From CAYPIE01 sp964410665 (lineage in GTDB: Bacteria; Planctomycetota; Planctomycetia; Gemmatales; Gemmataceae): a stretch of DNA of 50,526 bases. The notes beneath the pieces were generated by a model. The model did not search any database and was not told where the DNA came from. It saw only the letters and a program-made list of their open reading frames with translations. The stretch is taken from positions 1 to 50,526 of the forward strand of contig CAYPIE010000041.1 in assembly GCA_964410665.1 (NCBI GenBank). Reading direction: 5' to 3'. This document shows, in pieces, positions 27,037-37,800 of the stretch. The position numbers and the translations under genes were made by a program. Numbering within the stretch: the first letter of the stretch is position 1; each line of letters starts with the position of its first letter.

Positions 27037-28575
27037 CTACTTGGGTTGCACATAGGGTACTTGATCAAAGGCATCCCCGTCGCCGATGACGCGTGGGTCC
27101 TGATTGACACGTAACTCGTGTAGCAGTTGCTGTCGCAACTGTTGACGTGTTTCAGCATAAGCGGGGTCCTGGGCCAGATTGGTCATCTGCTGCGGATCGC
27201 GGTTGACGGCATACAACTCTTCCGCAGGACGTTTGCCAAAGCCCAGCTGCCAGAGAGCTCGATACGTGGAGTCATCTTCGTGCTGAGTAAAGAAGTCGCG
27301 GGTCGGTCCGAAGTCAATATCCATCCGCCGCCGTGGATTGACCCGAAGTGGAGGAACAGCCACCGGCCAACGATCTGGTTTAAAGTTGATGATATAAAGA
27401 TACTCATCTGTTCGAATTCCACGCATGGGATAGGGCAAGCGATCTTTTCGAGCCACATCGACATGTGTTTCGCGTCCCATCACAGCGAAGCCACGTAGGT
27501 TGTCCGCTGGTTCGCCATGGTTGGCCAGTATTGGCAGTAGGTTCTGACCATTCATGTCCGAGCTTGGCGCCAGACCCGCCGCAGCCAGAAACGTCGGTGC
27601 GAGATCGATCAAGCTTACCGGAACATCGATATACACAGACCTATCAATGTGTTTGGGCCAACGCATAGCCAGCAATACTCGGGTACCAAAGTCATATAGA
27701 TTGCACTTGCCGCGAGGAAACCCGGGTGCCCCGTGATCCCCGCTGACGACCACCAGCGTCTCGTCGAGTTCCCCGCGTTGTTGCAGCTCGTCGAGCAACA
27801 CTCCGACCGCGGCATCGAAGGCCATGGCCTCGCCCAGGTAATCGGCAAAGTCTTGGCGGATAGTCGGATGGTCGGGAAGAAATCGCGGCAGCTTGCCCTT
27901 GAGTTGCTCGGGGTCCAGTCCCCAGAGTTTCTGGGCCGAGCCCTCGGCCCAGGCTCGGTGGGTGTTGGTCGGGTTGAACCAATAAAAGAAGGGCTGGTCG
28001 TCACGACGATCGGCTAAGAAGGCTTGGAAGTTTTCCCGCACCTCGTTGAGGAGCTTGGCCTTGGCCAGCTCAGGATCCGCGGCCCGCATCACTTGCTGTG
28101 AGAAACGATTAAATTGCTTGCCGGCCGGCTGATAATTCCGCTTCGCTCCGCCTAGGCGATCTGGACTGAGGTGTAGTTTATACGTCCAGCCGATGTGATA
28201 GCCATGTTGTTGCAGCATCCGTGGGAACCCCTGGACCGAATCCCACGGGTCCGGGTACCCCTTGACCCAAGGGTGATGCAACTGTGCATGACTGCCATTG
28301 CGGAAGAAATGTCGGCCGGCCAGGATGGCTGCACGAGAGGGAGTACACGAAGGGGCACTCACAAAAGCATTTTGGAATATCGCTCCCTCACGCGCGAGCC
28401 GGTCGAAATGGGGTGTCTGAAGGAGGTCATTGGGCGAGGGGTGCTCGGCATCACGATAGGCGCTGGCATAACGACCCAAATCATCGGCAAAGGCAAACAC
28501 GATGTTGGGTCGCTTCTCCGCAGCGTTCACCGAACCAACCAGACAACTCAGCAGGCAGGCAATGATCCACTTCAT
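27037..28575 (-). CDS. Exported sulfatase
   Basis: A type I, formylglycine-dependent sulfatase of about 512 residues, expected in the periplasm or outside. A signal peptide (MKWIIACLLSCLVGSVNAA) precedes NIVFAFADDLG, whose Asp pair binds calcium. The formylglycine motif is CTPSRAAILAGRH (about residues 74-86), the C-x-P-x-R form. Further metal or substrate residues are in VVSGDHGAPGFPRGK. It ends with the C-terminal domain typical of planctomycete sulfatases, which usually act on sulfated polysaccharides. ATG 28575 is preferred to the ATG at 28704, which adds 43 unrelated residues. The divergent gene starts at 28717. A maturase for the cysteine is not in the window. Confidence 0.9.
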   Translation of the reverse strand: MKWIIACLLSCLVGSVNAAEKRPNIVFAFADDLGRYASAYRDAEHPSPNDLLQTPHFDRLAREGAIFQNAFVSAPSCTPSRAAILAGRHFFRNGSHAQLHHPWVKGYPDPWDSVQGFPRMLQQHGYHIGWTYKLHLSPDRLGGAKRNYQPAGKQFNRFSQQVMRAADPELAKAKLLNEVRENFQAFLADRRDDQPFFYWFNPTNTHRAWAEGSAQKLWGLDPEQLKGKLPRFLPDHPTIRQDFADYLGEAMAFDAAVGVLLDELQQRGELDETLVVVSGDHGAPGFPRGKCNLYDFGTRVLLAMRWPKHIDRSVYIDVPVSLIDLAPTFLAAAGLAPSSDMNGQNLLPILANHGEPADNLRGFAVMGRETHVDVARKDRLPYPMRGIRTDEYLYIINFKPDRWPVAVPPLRVNPRRRMDIDFGPTRDFFTQHEDDSTYRALWQLGFGKRPAEELYAVNRDPQQMTNLAQDPAYAETRQQLRQQLLHELRVNQDPRVIGDGDAFDQVPYVQPK

Positions 28576-28716
28576 AAGATCCGCACTCGCAGCATCGAAC
28601 ACGATGATGGCCAAAGCAACCGATCTCTTGTACCGCGAGCCAACGCCTCCCGCCAGTCCCCAAGATGCTACGCTTGGGGAAAAGGCTGCTTCGATCCTGT
28701 GCAAACGAGTCGATCC

Positions 28717-30165
28717 ATGTCGCGTCTCAGCTGGGCCATCCTATGTGCGTTACTCGCCTTACCCCTAGCCACCAGCTTCCAGCCGACCCTCGACCCGGAC
28801 ACCTGGTGGCATCTACGAGTGGGACAATGGGTTCAGGAACATCAAGGTGTTCCCACGACCGATCCGTTCTCGCGTCTAGGGATCTCTGAGCATCGTGCTT
28901 GGCAGGCGTACAGCTGGCTGCATGGTTACCTGCTCGAGCGGACCGATTCACTCGCCGGTCCAAAGGGCATCATTCCTTTCCGGGTGGTCCTCAATGGCTT
29001 GGTGCTGCTGGCAACCATCGGCTTTGTCGGCTGCAGGGTGCCCGATCCCGCCCAACGGTTGCTCTTGCTTGCCGCATTGGTGGTGATATTTCAACCGTTC
29101 ATGAACGAGCGGCCTTGGAACTACACCATCCTTGGTGTGCTCTTGACCTTGGACGCGATGCATGGGCTGGGGGAAGGTCGCTGGAGCTGGCAAGTCGCGG
29201 CCTTACCGGTGGTGTACTGTGTTTGGGCGAATTTACATATTCAGTTCGTCCTTGGCCTTGGACTGCTCGGACTAGGTTGTGGACTGCGGTACGTCGCCGG
29301 CTACCCCGTCCGTAACTGCCTGAAAATGTTGCTGCTGTGTGGCCTGGCGACCTTGGTGAATCCCTACCATGCTGGACTATGGCAGGTGGTCTGGGAGTAC
29401 GCGACGCAAACCACCGCCCTCCGACACGTGCTGGAGCTGCAGCCACCCGATGGTCGTCATCCGGCCCACTGGGCAACACTGATCTTGGTCGCGCTGGCCG
29501 CAAGGCGGGTCGCGTGGCGACCAGATCGCTGGAGCGGCTTCTTGGTCCTTGCCCTGGGGTTGTTGTTTGCCGCTCGAATGCAACGCGACATCTGGTTTGC
29601 GGCGATCCTGGCCGTTACCGTGTGGCACCCGGGCGGGTTCTACGCCGTGCCTTCAGGGGAGGATCCGAACTCGGATCGGTCAAAGCAGGCATGTTGCCCG
29701 TTTCTCTGGAAGGGGCTGACCTGCGTTGTCTTGACATTATTTGCCATCGGATTCCTTCGCGGATCGTCCCTGGCACAGCTCGATGCCTCGTTGGCAAGCC
29801 GGTATCCGGTGCAAGCCTGCCGCTTCGTTCGCCAGCATGAGTTCGCCGGTCCGCTGTTCAACGACTTCAATTGGGGGGGCTACTTGATCTGGGCGTTGCC
29901 AGGATATCCAGTCGTCATTGATGGCCGGACCAATTTATATGGTGAAGCACGGCTACAGCGTTCCATCCGCACCTGGGCAGGCGATCCCGGTTGGCAGAAT
30001 GATCCTGACTTGAAGACCGCCCGATTGGTCATCGCCCCGCGCTACGTGTCACGCTCGGATCGTCGTGAGGTGGGGTTGGTCACTCGATTGCGGGACTGTC
30101 TGGACTGGAAGGTCGCTTATCAGGATGGGGTTGCGGTGGTGTTTCTCCGACGCACTCAATCATAA
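28717..30165 (+). CDS. Multi-pass membrane protein with DPDTWWHL/DPFS motif
   Basis: The 482-residue product has about eleven hydrophobic segments and a C-terminal soluble part. It opens with a signal-like segment and PDTWWHLRVGQWVQEH followed by PTTDPFSRLG, which matches a family of planctomycete and other bacterial membrane proteins related to GT-C glycosyltransferases (DxDxWWHLxxGxxI and DPFS). A later RYPVQACRFVRQHEF precedes a catalytic-like soluble segment with DFNWGGYLIWALPGYP. The acceptor and donor are unknown. ATG 28717 is chosen because a longer frame reaching upstream to 28195 lies opposite the sulfatase. Its end overlaps the convergent cupin by ten bases. Confidence 0.7.
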   Translation: MSRLSWAILCALLALPLATSFQPTLDPDTWWHLRVGQWVQEHQGVPTTDPFSRLGISEHRAWQAYSWLHGYLLERTDSLAGPKGIIPFRVVLNGLVLLATIGFVGCRVPDPAQRLLLLAALVVIFQPFMNERPWNYTILGVLLTLDAMHGLGEGRWSWQVAALPVVYCVWANLHIQFVLGLGLLGLGCGLRYVAGYPVRNCLKMLLLCGLATLVNPYHAGLWQVVWEYATQTTALRHVLELQPPDGRHPAHWATLILVALAARRVAWRPDRWSGFLVLALGLLFAARMQRDIWFAAILAVTVWHPGGFYAVPSGEDPNSDRSKQACCPFLWKGLTCVVLTLFAIGFLRGSSLAQLDASLASRYPVQACRFVRQHEFAGPLFNDFNWGGYLIWALPGYPVVIDGRTNLYGEARLQRSIRTWAGDPGWQNDPDLKTARLVIAPRYVSRSDRREVGLVTRLRDCLDWKVAYQDGVAVVFLRRTQS

Positions 30166-30515
30166 TATTCATCAGTTGGATCGAAGGCCGGGATGGCAAA
30201 AACAATGGTCTGCACGCCCTGGTCACTGAGAATGCGGTGACGCGTGTTTGGTTCAATGTAGATCACGGTCCCTGGTTCCACGGTCACTTGGTCACCATTG
30301 AGCTCCATGCTGCCGGTCCCGTCGAGGATGTAGTACACCTCGGTTGTCCGACGATGATAGTGTAGATCGGCCTGCCTGATGAAGGTGACGTGTAGGCTAC
30401 AAGTTGGGGTATCGGCCGCGGTCAAAATCCGGGTACTTTGACCACAAGAGCAAGGGACCGTGGGGGCAGTGGCCTGATGACGAACCGCGTACCCCTTGCC
30501 GAGAATCATGGTCAT
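30156..30515 (-). CDS. Cupin domain protein
   Basis: A 119-residue single-domain cupin. Metal-ligand motifs: LHYHRRTTEVYYILDGTGSM (HxHxxxxExxxVLxG, about 49-68) and VEPGTVIYIEPNTRHRI (PGxxxxIPxxxxH). Those supply three His and a Glu for a mononuclear metal. Ligand and role are unknown. ATG 30515 is preferred (GAGG about eight bases upstream); ATG 30509 is a second option. The gene is divergent from the lipoprotein gene 28 bases away and overlaps the tail of the membrane protein gene. Confidence 0.75.
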   Translation of the reverse strand: MTMILGKGYAVRHQATAPTVPCSCGQSTRILTAADTPTCSLHVTFIRQADLHYHRRTTEVYYILDGTGSMELNGDQVTVEPGTVIYIEPNTRHRILSDQGVQTIVFAIPAFDPTDEYYD

Positions 30516-30543
30516 GCGGACACCCTCATGGAAGGGAAACCTG

Positions 30544-31434
30544 ATGCACCCAAGTCGTGGATGGATTGTGCTCGTGGTGTTCTCGATGGTTTGGTCGACG
30601 GGTTGCTCTGTCCAACCACAGCCTCGAGGGGTCGAAGACGCGACTCCGGATTTCCAGCGGAAACGTCCTGCGATCGATCGCACGCAAACAGGAACCATCC
30701 AAGGTCAGGTAGTCTGGGACGGCGAGGCACCCGAGGTCCCACCGTTTGTCTATTTTCATCATGGCCAGAACTATCGTTGGTCTTGGCATGATGCCGCCAA
30801 CCCCAATGGACCACAGATCGCTCCACAAGGCCACGGCCTCGCTCAAGCGGTGGTGTACCTGGAGCGGGAGGGAGCCTGGCCCAGTCGAAACTGGGATCAT
30901 CCCCCGGTCGAGATCGAATTACGAGACTATCAGATCGGCATCCGCCAAGGCAAGTCACCAACTCGCCGCGTGGGCATCGCCCGCTTGGGCTCCACCATCC
31001 AGATGCAATCGCGGGATCCACGATTGCGGCTGTTGCAAGCTCGAGGCGCTGCGTTTTTCACCCTGGCCTTTCCAGACCCGAACCACCCGCTCGAGCGTCG
31101 ATTGGATCAACGTGGACTAATTGAATTGAGCGATGCCTCCAGCTACTTTTGGGCTCGGGCTTATCTCTTTGTTGATGATCATCCCTACTATGCGATCACG
31201 GATGCAGAGGGTGCTTTCCAACTGAGAGAGGTACCCCCAGGTTCCTATCAGCTGATCTGTTGGCACCCGCACTGGCAAGTCGCCCGCCAAGAACGCGATC
31301 CGGAAAATGGGTTTATCGCCCGACAATGGTATCGTGACCCATTGCGGCAATCCCGCCCGATCCATGTGCAACCCGGGCAGACGATTCACACCGAGTTTCG
31401 TGTGAAAGCAGAGCTCCTCGCCATCAGGCAGTAA
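30544..31434 (+). CDS. Lipoprotein with regulatory-like (CnaB/transthyretin-like) domain
   Basis: A 296-residue protein. The N-terminus is a lipoprotein signal peptide ending MVWSTGC at Cys21 or so, which fits a lipobox. Further on it has segments resembling the methylamine-dehydrogenase/copper-binding style PVVYFHHGQNYRW, and a C-terminal fold like carboxypeptidase regulatory domains (AYLFVDDHPYYAITDAEGAF, LREVPPGSYQLICWHPHWQV). His-rich stretches hint at metal binding. ATG 30544 is chosen because it begins the signal peptide. Function is unknown. Confidence 0.65.
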   Translation: MHPSRGWIVLVVFSMVWSTGCSVQPQPRGVEDATPDFQRKRPAIDRTQTGTIQGQVVWDGEAPEVPPFVYFHHGQNYRWSWHDAANPNGPQIAPQGHGLAQAVVYLEREGAWPSRNWDHPPVEIELRDYQIGIRQGKSPTRRVGIARLGSTIQMQSRDPRLRLLQARGAAFFTLAFPDPNHPLERRLDQRGLIELSDASSYFWARAYLFVDDHPYYAITDAEGAFQLREVPPGSYQLICWHPHWQVARQERDPENGFIARQWYRDPLRQSRPIHVQPGQTIHTEFRVKAELLAIRQ

Positions 31435-31756
31435 GCATAGGCGTATAGCAATGGGTATAGGCCGGCCGTGTGTTGGGGTAGACGTCCATCGAGTTTACCG
31501 ATTCAGACACGGCGGGTGGGAATCCACCGTGCATCCGCGTCCGCAAGGGGCGTCTGTCGGCAGTTGAGCCCCTGTGATGTCCCGGCGAAACCTCGGCGGG
31601 TTCCAACCCGTCGCTCGGAGAACGCACGGGCTTCGGCCAGCGACGCACGGGGGACACCCGGTAGCTGAAGCAGGGCGGCGAGGGTTGACGCACGCTAGTT
31701 GAAAACTTCCTCACTTCCTGATCGGCCTAGCGGCCAATCGTCCTTGATATTGGTCC
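31435..31756. other. GC-rich intergenic stretch with short hairpins
   Basis: No gene is supported. It contains short inverted repeats such as CGGGTTCCAACCCG (about 31598-31611) and other GC-rich fold-backs. It lies between the tail of a plus-strand gene and the tail of the minus-strand PVC cytochrome gene, so it may hold terminators, but none has a T-tract. Confidence 0.4.
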
Positions 31757-34756
31757 CTACTGGTTTTCGGGTAAGGGCACCTGGCGCGGCGAACGCAAAT
31801 AGGCGATCAGATCGCGGAGCTCGGTAACGCTCATTTGTTCAATTTGCCCCTCAGGCATCATGGAAATCGGCAGTTGCTTGCGTTCCTCGATATCTTCCTT
31901 CGGTAGGAGCAGTTTCTCGGTAGCGGTCTGCACGGTGACGGAGCGATCAGACTCGGCCACGATGATGCCAGCGACCAAACGGCCATCGAACAAGGCAAAC
32001 TGGGTGAGTCGATAGTCGTAACCAATCACCGCGCTGGGATCGATCAAGTTTTCAAGAATGTAGTAGAGGTTGGCTCGATCCGATCCAGTGAGATCTGGAC
32101 CAATCGAATGGCCTTGGTCAAACAAGCGATGACATTGCTGGCAGGTTTTGCTGTAGACCCACCGGCCGTTGCTGAGATCCGCCTGGGCAATTACTTTCTC
32201 CGGGAGCATGGCCTGATAACGGGCAATCGCGGCTTTCCGCTGCTCAGTCGAACGACGCACATCCCCCCAGACCACCCGAACGCGCTTGGCAACCTCGGGG
32301 GACAGGGCAATCATCTGTCTGGCGGTAAAGGCAGTGATGTCTTGTCTTGGTACTTGCTTGGCAGCCACTGCATCGAGCAAAGGCAGGGCAAACACGGTGC
32401 GGGCAGCCAGCGTGTTGAGCACATCCTGCTTTGCCGTGTCATCAAGCTGTGGGTAACGTTTGAGCAACACGTCGGGGGTGCGTTGGTCTGCGTAAGCCGC
32501 CAAGGCACGGATCGCCAGCCGACGCATGTCCGTATCGTCGAGCAGTCTATAGAGCAACGGACTGAGATTTTGGACTCTCTGTTGCACCAAAGTCTGTAGC
32601 AATGCCCGGCGAAGCTCCGTATTTGCGTGTTGGCGAACCAACGCCTTGACCCGGGGCAAGGTCGACCGACGATCAAACAGCAGGTCGAGAGCATAAACTC
32701 CATGTTGCACCTGCCAGGCGGTGTCGGCGAGCAGTCGTTCGCGGGTTTTTGTCCACACCGAAGGCGCGGCCACCTGCCGACGTCCCTGCAATCCTTCCAA
32801 CAATCCGTTCAGAATCCGTTGCCTTGCAACAGCCGACTCGAGTTGACTGGCCAGTTGAAGCATGGCCGCGAAGCCATCTGGGTGAGTGGATGCGGCCTCG
32901 GCCAATCGCCGAGCGATGAACCCACGCAGCTTCGGGATCTGGGTGGTCGTGGCCAAGTCAGTCGCCTGGCGGAGATCGGTTAGTAAGGCAGGTTCGATGC
33001 CATACCAGATCATCAGCGGTTGGACCCGATCGGTGGCATCTCCTTGGTGGCTGGCCAGCGGACGAGCAATCGAATAGCGTCGTTCTAACGGCAACCGTTG
33101 CATCATCGAAGCAAGGTGAACTCGGACCAACCCCGAGGGATCCTCGGCTGCAAGACCGGCGAAGTCCTCGATAACATCGTTGGGCGGAGGACCAACGTCG
33201 CACAGCAGACGGATCGCCCAGCTGCGAACATGCTCATTGGCATGGTGAAGTTGCCGTTGGAGCCATTCGCGGTCGATACCACCCGTGTCATACAGGGCCC
33301 ACATAGCACGTAACTTGTGGGGAATCGCGTTTGCATGAGTAAACATGTCTCGAAGCGTTGCCTGCACTGACTCCATGGCTTGCCCATCGGCAGCTCGTTC
33401 GGCCAGCAGCCGCTGTGCATGGCGGACAAACCATTCATTCCGATGTTTGAGTAAAGCCACCAATTCGGCGTTGGACTTCTTCGCCAGGTCAAACCGTGGT
33501 ATTTCGGGTTTGCCATAGGCAAAACGATAGATGCGTCCGCTGGTGCGGTGCACGCCATCATGGTCATGGCATTCGCCCAAGTCCGCCCAATCGCTGATAT
33601 AGACCGCCCCATCCGGACCAGAAGTTATGGCCACGCCGCGGTGCCAAGCATTGTCGGTTCGGAACATGTCGGGTTCATGCTTGCCAATATAACTGCAACC
33701 AAGACGTTCTAATCGATCAACGTTGATCCGTCTACCATGGATATTATTCATCAATATTTTGCCACGAAACGACTCGGGCCAATTATCGCCAAGATAGATC
33801 AGCGCACCGGAGTGGGCATGTCCACCGCCGGCATCATCATGCACCCCAACGGCCTCCCGCGAACTAGTCCAGTCGCCACCGCCCCAATGCAGGTGGTCAC
33901 CAGTCTGATCGATCAGTTCGTAAGCGTACCGGTTGTAATCTTGGCCAAACATACGTTGGTAATGCGCCCCTGGAAGCATGTGCCAAAGATGGCCAATCAC
34001 GCAGTTGGTAAAGAATGCCTCTCCGACCTCGTTGAAGTCCAAACCGTAAGGATTGGTGGTGCCGTTGCAAACGACCTCGAACGTATGTCGGCGTGGATGA
34101 TATCGCCAAATCGAACAATTCATACGGATCCGTTCCGCATCGGGGGTCCCCGGCTTGCCCGCCAAGGATTCCCAGGTGATCCCATGGCGACCATAGATCC
34201 AGCCATCGGGACCCCACGTCAGCCCGTTGACGATGTTGTGCTTGGCCTTCAAGCTAAAGCCATCGATGAGCACCTGCGGCGGACCATCGGGTCGGTCGTC
34301 AGCGTTGTGATCGGGGATGAAAGCAAAGTGGGGCGGGCAAGTCACATAAATGCCGCCGTTTCCCCAGACCAGTCCGGTCAAGTTGTAGGCACGATCCCAG
34401 AACACCGTCCGCTGGTCAAAGCGGCCATCGCCGTCGGTATCTTCGAGGATCAGAATGCGATCACGTCCCTTGGACGGATCGTCCGTCCAATCTGGGTAGG
34501 AGAAACACTCGGCGACCCAAAGTCGCCCACGATCATCCCAAGATAGTGCGATCGGCTGGGCAACCTCCGGTTCTGCAGCAAATAGCGTCGCAGTAAACCC
34601 CTCGGGCAAGTGAAACCGCTCGAGCGAGGCGATCGGGGTCGGAGGGGTATCGTTGGGATCTTGTGTGTTCTGAATCGAAGGAGGAATATCGCTGGTCCAA
34701 GCCAATGGTACCAGCAGCAGAGGCAACAACATTGGCAAGAGTATGCGAGATGGCAT
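31757..34756 (-). CDS. PVC-type heme-binding protein (beta-propeller, HEAT, cytochrome c)
   Basis: A 999-residue exported protein. After a signal peptide (LLPLLLVPLAWTS) comes a dehydrogenase-like beta-propeller (about 45-430) with FHLPEGFTATLFAAEPEVAQ and GRLWVAECFSYPDW near its start, then about 370 residues of helical HEAT-like repeats, then a C-terminal cytochrome c-type domain with the heme motif CQQCH at 872-876 and a likely distal ligand Met in SMMPEGQ near 966. This domain order is the planctomycete membrane-bound dehydrogenase/heme family, whose physiological role is not established. ATG 34756 has AAGGA ten bases upstream. The S9 peptidase gene stops 125 bases upstream. Confidence 0.9.
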   Translation of the reverse strand: MPSRILLPMLLPLLLVPLAWTSDIPPSIQNTQDPNDTPPTPIASLERFHLPEGFTATLFAAEPEVAQPIALSWDDRGRLWVAECFSYPDWTDDPSKGRDRILILEDTDGDGRFDQRTVFWDRAYNLTGLVWGNGGIYVTCPPHFAFIPDHNADDRPDGPPQVLIDGFSLKAKHNIVNGLTWGPDGWIYGRHGITWESLAGKPGTPDAERIRMNCSIWRYHPRRHTFEVVCNGTTNPYGLDFNEVGEAFFTNCVIGHLWHMLPGAHYQRMFGQDYNRYAYELIDQTGDHLHWGGGDWTSSREAVGVHDDAGGGHAHSGALIYLGDNWPESFRGKILMNNIHGRRINVDRLERLGCSYIGKHEPDMFRTDNAWHRGVAITSGPDGAVYISDWADLGECHDHDGVHRTSGRIYRFAYGKPEIPRFDLAKKSNAELVALLKHRNEWFVRHAQRLLAERAADGQAMESVQATLRDMFTHANAIPHKLRAMWALYDTGGIDREWLQRQLHHANEHVRSWAIRLLCDVGPPPNDVIEDFAGLAAEDPSGLVRVHLASMMQRLPLERRYSIARPLASHQGDATDRVQPLMIWYGIEPALLTDLRQATDLATTTQIPKLRGFIARRLAEAASTHPDGFAAMLQLASQLESAVARQRILNGLLEGLQGRRQVAAPSVWTKTRERLLADTAWQVQHGVYALDLLFDRRSTLPRVKALVRQHANTELRRALLQTLVQQRVQNLSPLLYRLLDDTDMRRLAIRALAAYADQRTPDVLLKRYPQLDDTAKQDVLNTLAARTVFALPLLDAVAAKQVPRQDITAFTARQMIALSPEVAKRVRVVWGDVRRSTEQRKAAIARYQAMLPEKVIAQADLSNGRWVYSKTCQQCHRLFDQGHSIGPDLTGSDRANLYYILENLIDPSAVIGYDYRLTQFALFDGRLVAGIIVAESDRSVTVQTATEKLLLPKEDIEERKQLPISMMPEGQIEQMSVTELRDLIAYLRSPRQVPLPENQ

Positions 34757-34881
34757 GAGAGAGGAATCCTTGCTTTAAGACAAAGACGCGCGCATCGCTT
34801 CGACGAGCCAACCGCCCCGAGGTTGGCTCGGGGCAAAAGAAGGAATATTCTTAACAGAATTCAATGTAACCGGTGCTGGAC

Positions 34882-37800
34882 TTATCGTGAATCACCACTG
34901 ACTTGCGTTTCCGGGGTCTCGATCAGATCCAGTCCCAGGTTCTTGCCTTTCTCGACGGCGGGGATGCCTTCGGCGAGCCAGACCGGAGGGGGAGCGTCTT
35001 TCAAATAGTGATCAAAGAATTGTTGCATACGGATCGTCCAGTCTTTTTGGTTGTCACGCTTGCGAAGTCCGTGTGCTTCCCCGTTGTAGTTGACCAACCA
35101 TGCCGGTTTGTTCAACCGCCGTAAGGCAACAAACATTTCAATTCCTTGGTACCACGGGACCGCCCCATCTTTGTCGTTGTGTAACATCAGCAACGGTGTC
35201 TGGACTCGGTCGGCCCAAAAGATCGGTGAGTTCTCAATATACTTTTGTTGCGCATCCCAAAGGGTGCCACCGATGCGACTTTGCGTCTTCTCATATTGGA
35301 ACATTCGGCTCATCCCGCTCGACCAACGAATTCCCCCATAAGCGCTGGTCATGTTACTCACAGGTGCACCGGCTTCGGCCGCGGCGAATAAATGGGTCCG
35401 GGTGACCAGATATGTAATCTGGTAGCCGCCCCAGCTGTGGCCTTGCACGCCAATCTTGTCCTTATCAATGAAGCCTTGTTGCACCAAGTTGGTGACCCCC
35501 GGCAACACCGCATTGAGACAGCTTTGGCCCGGGCTACCCACGGTGTAGGTGATATCGGGGATGAACACCACGTAGCCACGACTGACATAGAAGCTAATGT
35601 TAATGCTCGTTCCGGGTGCAGGGGACACATAGCGATGGAACCGATCGGAGAAACGCTCGTAGAAGTAGACCATCATGGGATACTTCTTGGTAGGATCAAA
35701 CCCGTCCGGTTTATAGAGAATCCCTTGCAATGGAATACCGTCGAGGGAGTTCCATTCGACGAGTTCGGCCGTGCCCCAGCTGTAGTTCGCTTGTTGCGGG
35801 TTGGTATCGCTCAGCTGCTTCAGGTTGTGGAACTTGGAATCACAGACCCAGAGATCGGGGTAGCGCACAAAGGTCTGCCGGGTGAGGATGTAGCGGTCAA
35901 CATCCTTTGCCTTCTTCAGTGACCCGAGCTGTTCATCAAGCATGATAAGCTTGGTCGGTGGTTGATGGACCGAGATCTGGTCGTGATAATAGCCGGCCGC
36001 TTTGGTGCGTTCATGAAACGCCGAGAGTAGGATCGGTTGATCGGTGGGTAGGAACCGCTGGTCGTCCTCCACACGGACAAACCGGAATCGAATGCTGTTG
36101 GCTCGCCCAACGCCATCGGTGATACACACCGGAGGAAAGACGCCACGCGGATCGACCAGCCATAAATCATAGCGGTCATAAATCACCACGCCTTGGTCCC
36201 CTTCAAGCCATCCAGCAATGCCATATCCCCGAGGACGATTGGGCGTATCGTGTCGTTCATTGTGGACGGGGTATGGGATGTCCTGAGAGAGAGAAATGGC
36301 CTTCTTCGCATGGACCGGACGCGCTTTCCAGGCAAGCTCGGTGTTATCCCACCAGTACAGGTACTTCGCCAGCGGCGACAGGGAAGCACTGCCTTGCACA
36401 CGCGTAAGGATTTGGGTCCGATGGCCGGTGGTCAAGTCCACGAGATAGACGTCGGAAAACCTCGGCGATTCCCAAGAAATGAGTTTGCGATACTGTCGTG
36501 ATGAGGAAAGGACCCCAACCCGAGCATCCCCGCGATTGCCAGGAACCACCGTACCGAGCTCGGCATCGCCCAATCGTACCACTTTACCCGTCGTTCGGTC
36601 GACGACTGCCTGATGGCTCCGATTTTTGCTCCGACTCACCTGAAGAAGCTGCATCGGTTGCAACAAGGAATCTTGCCAATGCCAAATGTCGACCGTCACA
36701 TCACTGGACTTAGGGTTCGCTGTTTTGGCGTCCGGATCATCTTCCGCTGTCGCTTGTTTGTTGCTGGGCAATGGCTTCGGCGACGACTTGGGCTTTTCCG
36801 TGAGTCGAAAGAAGATCCGCTTGCCACTTCGCGAGAAGGAGGGAGAACGGCTGGCGAGGGTAAACCCCTCGGGCATCGCGTCATGGTCGTCCTTCAGGAG
36901 CATCCGAGCCTGCTTCATGCCTTTGGCCCAATCGTACAAGCTTAATCGAGGTTGTTTGGCCGCTTGGTCGTCGCGGTTTGTCAGGAAGGCCAGATGATTC
37001 CCTCCATGGTCCCAATTGAGCGATTGGTAATTCCCTTTGCCCGAGAGAATCACCTTTGATTTCCGGGACTTGGTCGCAATGATGGCCACCCCATCTTGGT
37101 GATCTTGCGGGCCATCGGTGATGACCGCTAACCGCGTTCCGTCACGAGTGAACTCGTAGTTGGTCACATGGGCAAACGAAGTCTGCTCATCCTGGTCGAG
37201 CCGCCAAAGCACGAGTGTCGTGCCCTTGGGCTTGGACGGCTTTTTTGCATCTTCCTTGTTTGCCTCGGATTGGCTGGATGCTTTCTGCGTTGTCTTGTTT
37301 TGGGATCGACTCTTGGAGGGCTGAGCCGGCTGCTGCCACCAAGTATCTGGAGTGTTCCCCTTGCCTTTCCCGGCCGCCTGCGGCCTGCTGCGTGGTTTGA
37401 CTTTGGCAACACCCTTGACGCCCTGCTTCAATTCTTTGGAATGCTCGCCGGCTGATTCGCCGGACTTGTTCTCGTTGGACGGCTTAGACGACTCGCCGGT
37501 TGGCTTGACCTCTTGTTTGGCCGGAGCAGGAACCTTGGGTTCACCCAGGTACGCGAGAAGGCCCCCGGCTTGGCTCGGCAGGCGGAAGTTCTTGACACGT
37601 TCGCGGCTACGCTGTTGACCGGAGTTCAGGTCCAAGACGACCAATTGATTTTTGGGAAACTCCTCCGGTTTTTTCTTGGCTTTGCGTGCTTGCTTGATCG
37701 CATCGGGGTTGGGGGCAATCAACAAGACCAGCCAGCGGCTGTCATCGGTAAAGCGAGCCGAGGTCCCGCGTGAGAAAGCGTACTTTTTGCTCGTGTCGTT

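Noticed and set aside
28195..28716. N-terminal extension of the membrane protein gene starting at 28717
   Set aside because: The extra 174 codons lie opposite the sulfatase N-terminus and are not hydrophobic; the signal-like start at 28717 fits better.
33737..34546. Plus-strand open frame opposite the PVC heme protein gene
   Set aside because: It lies wholly within the minus-strand coding region, which has clear family motifs; the plus frame has none.
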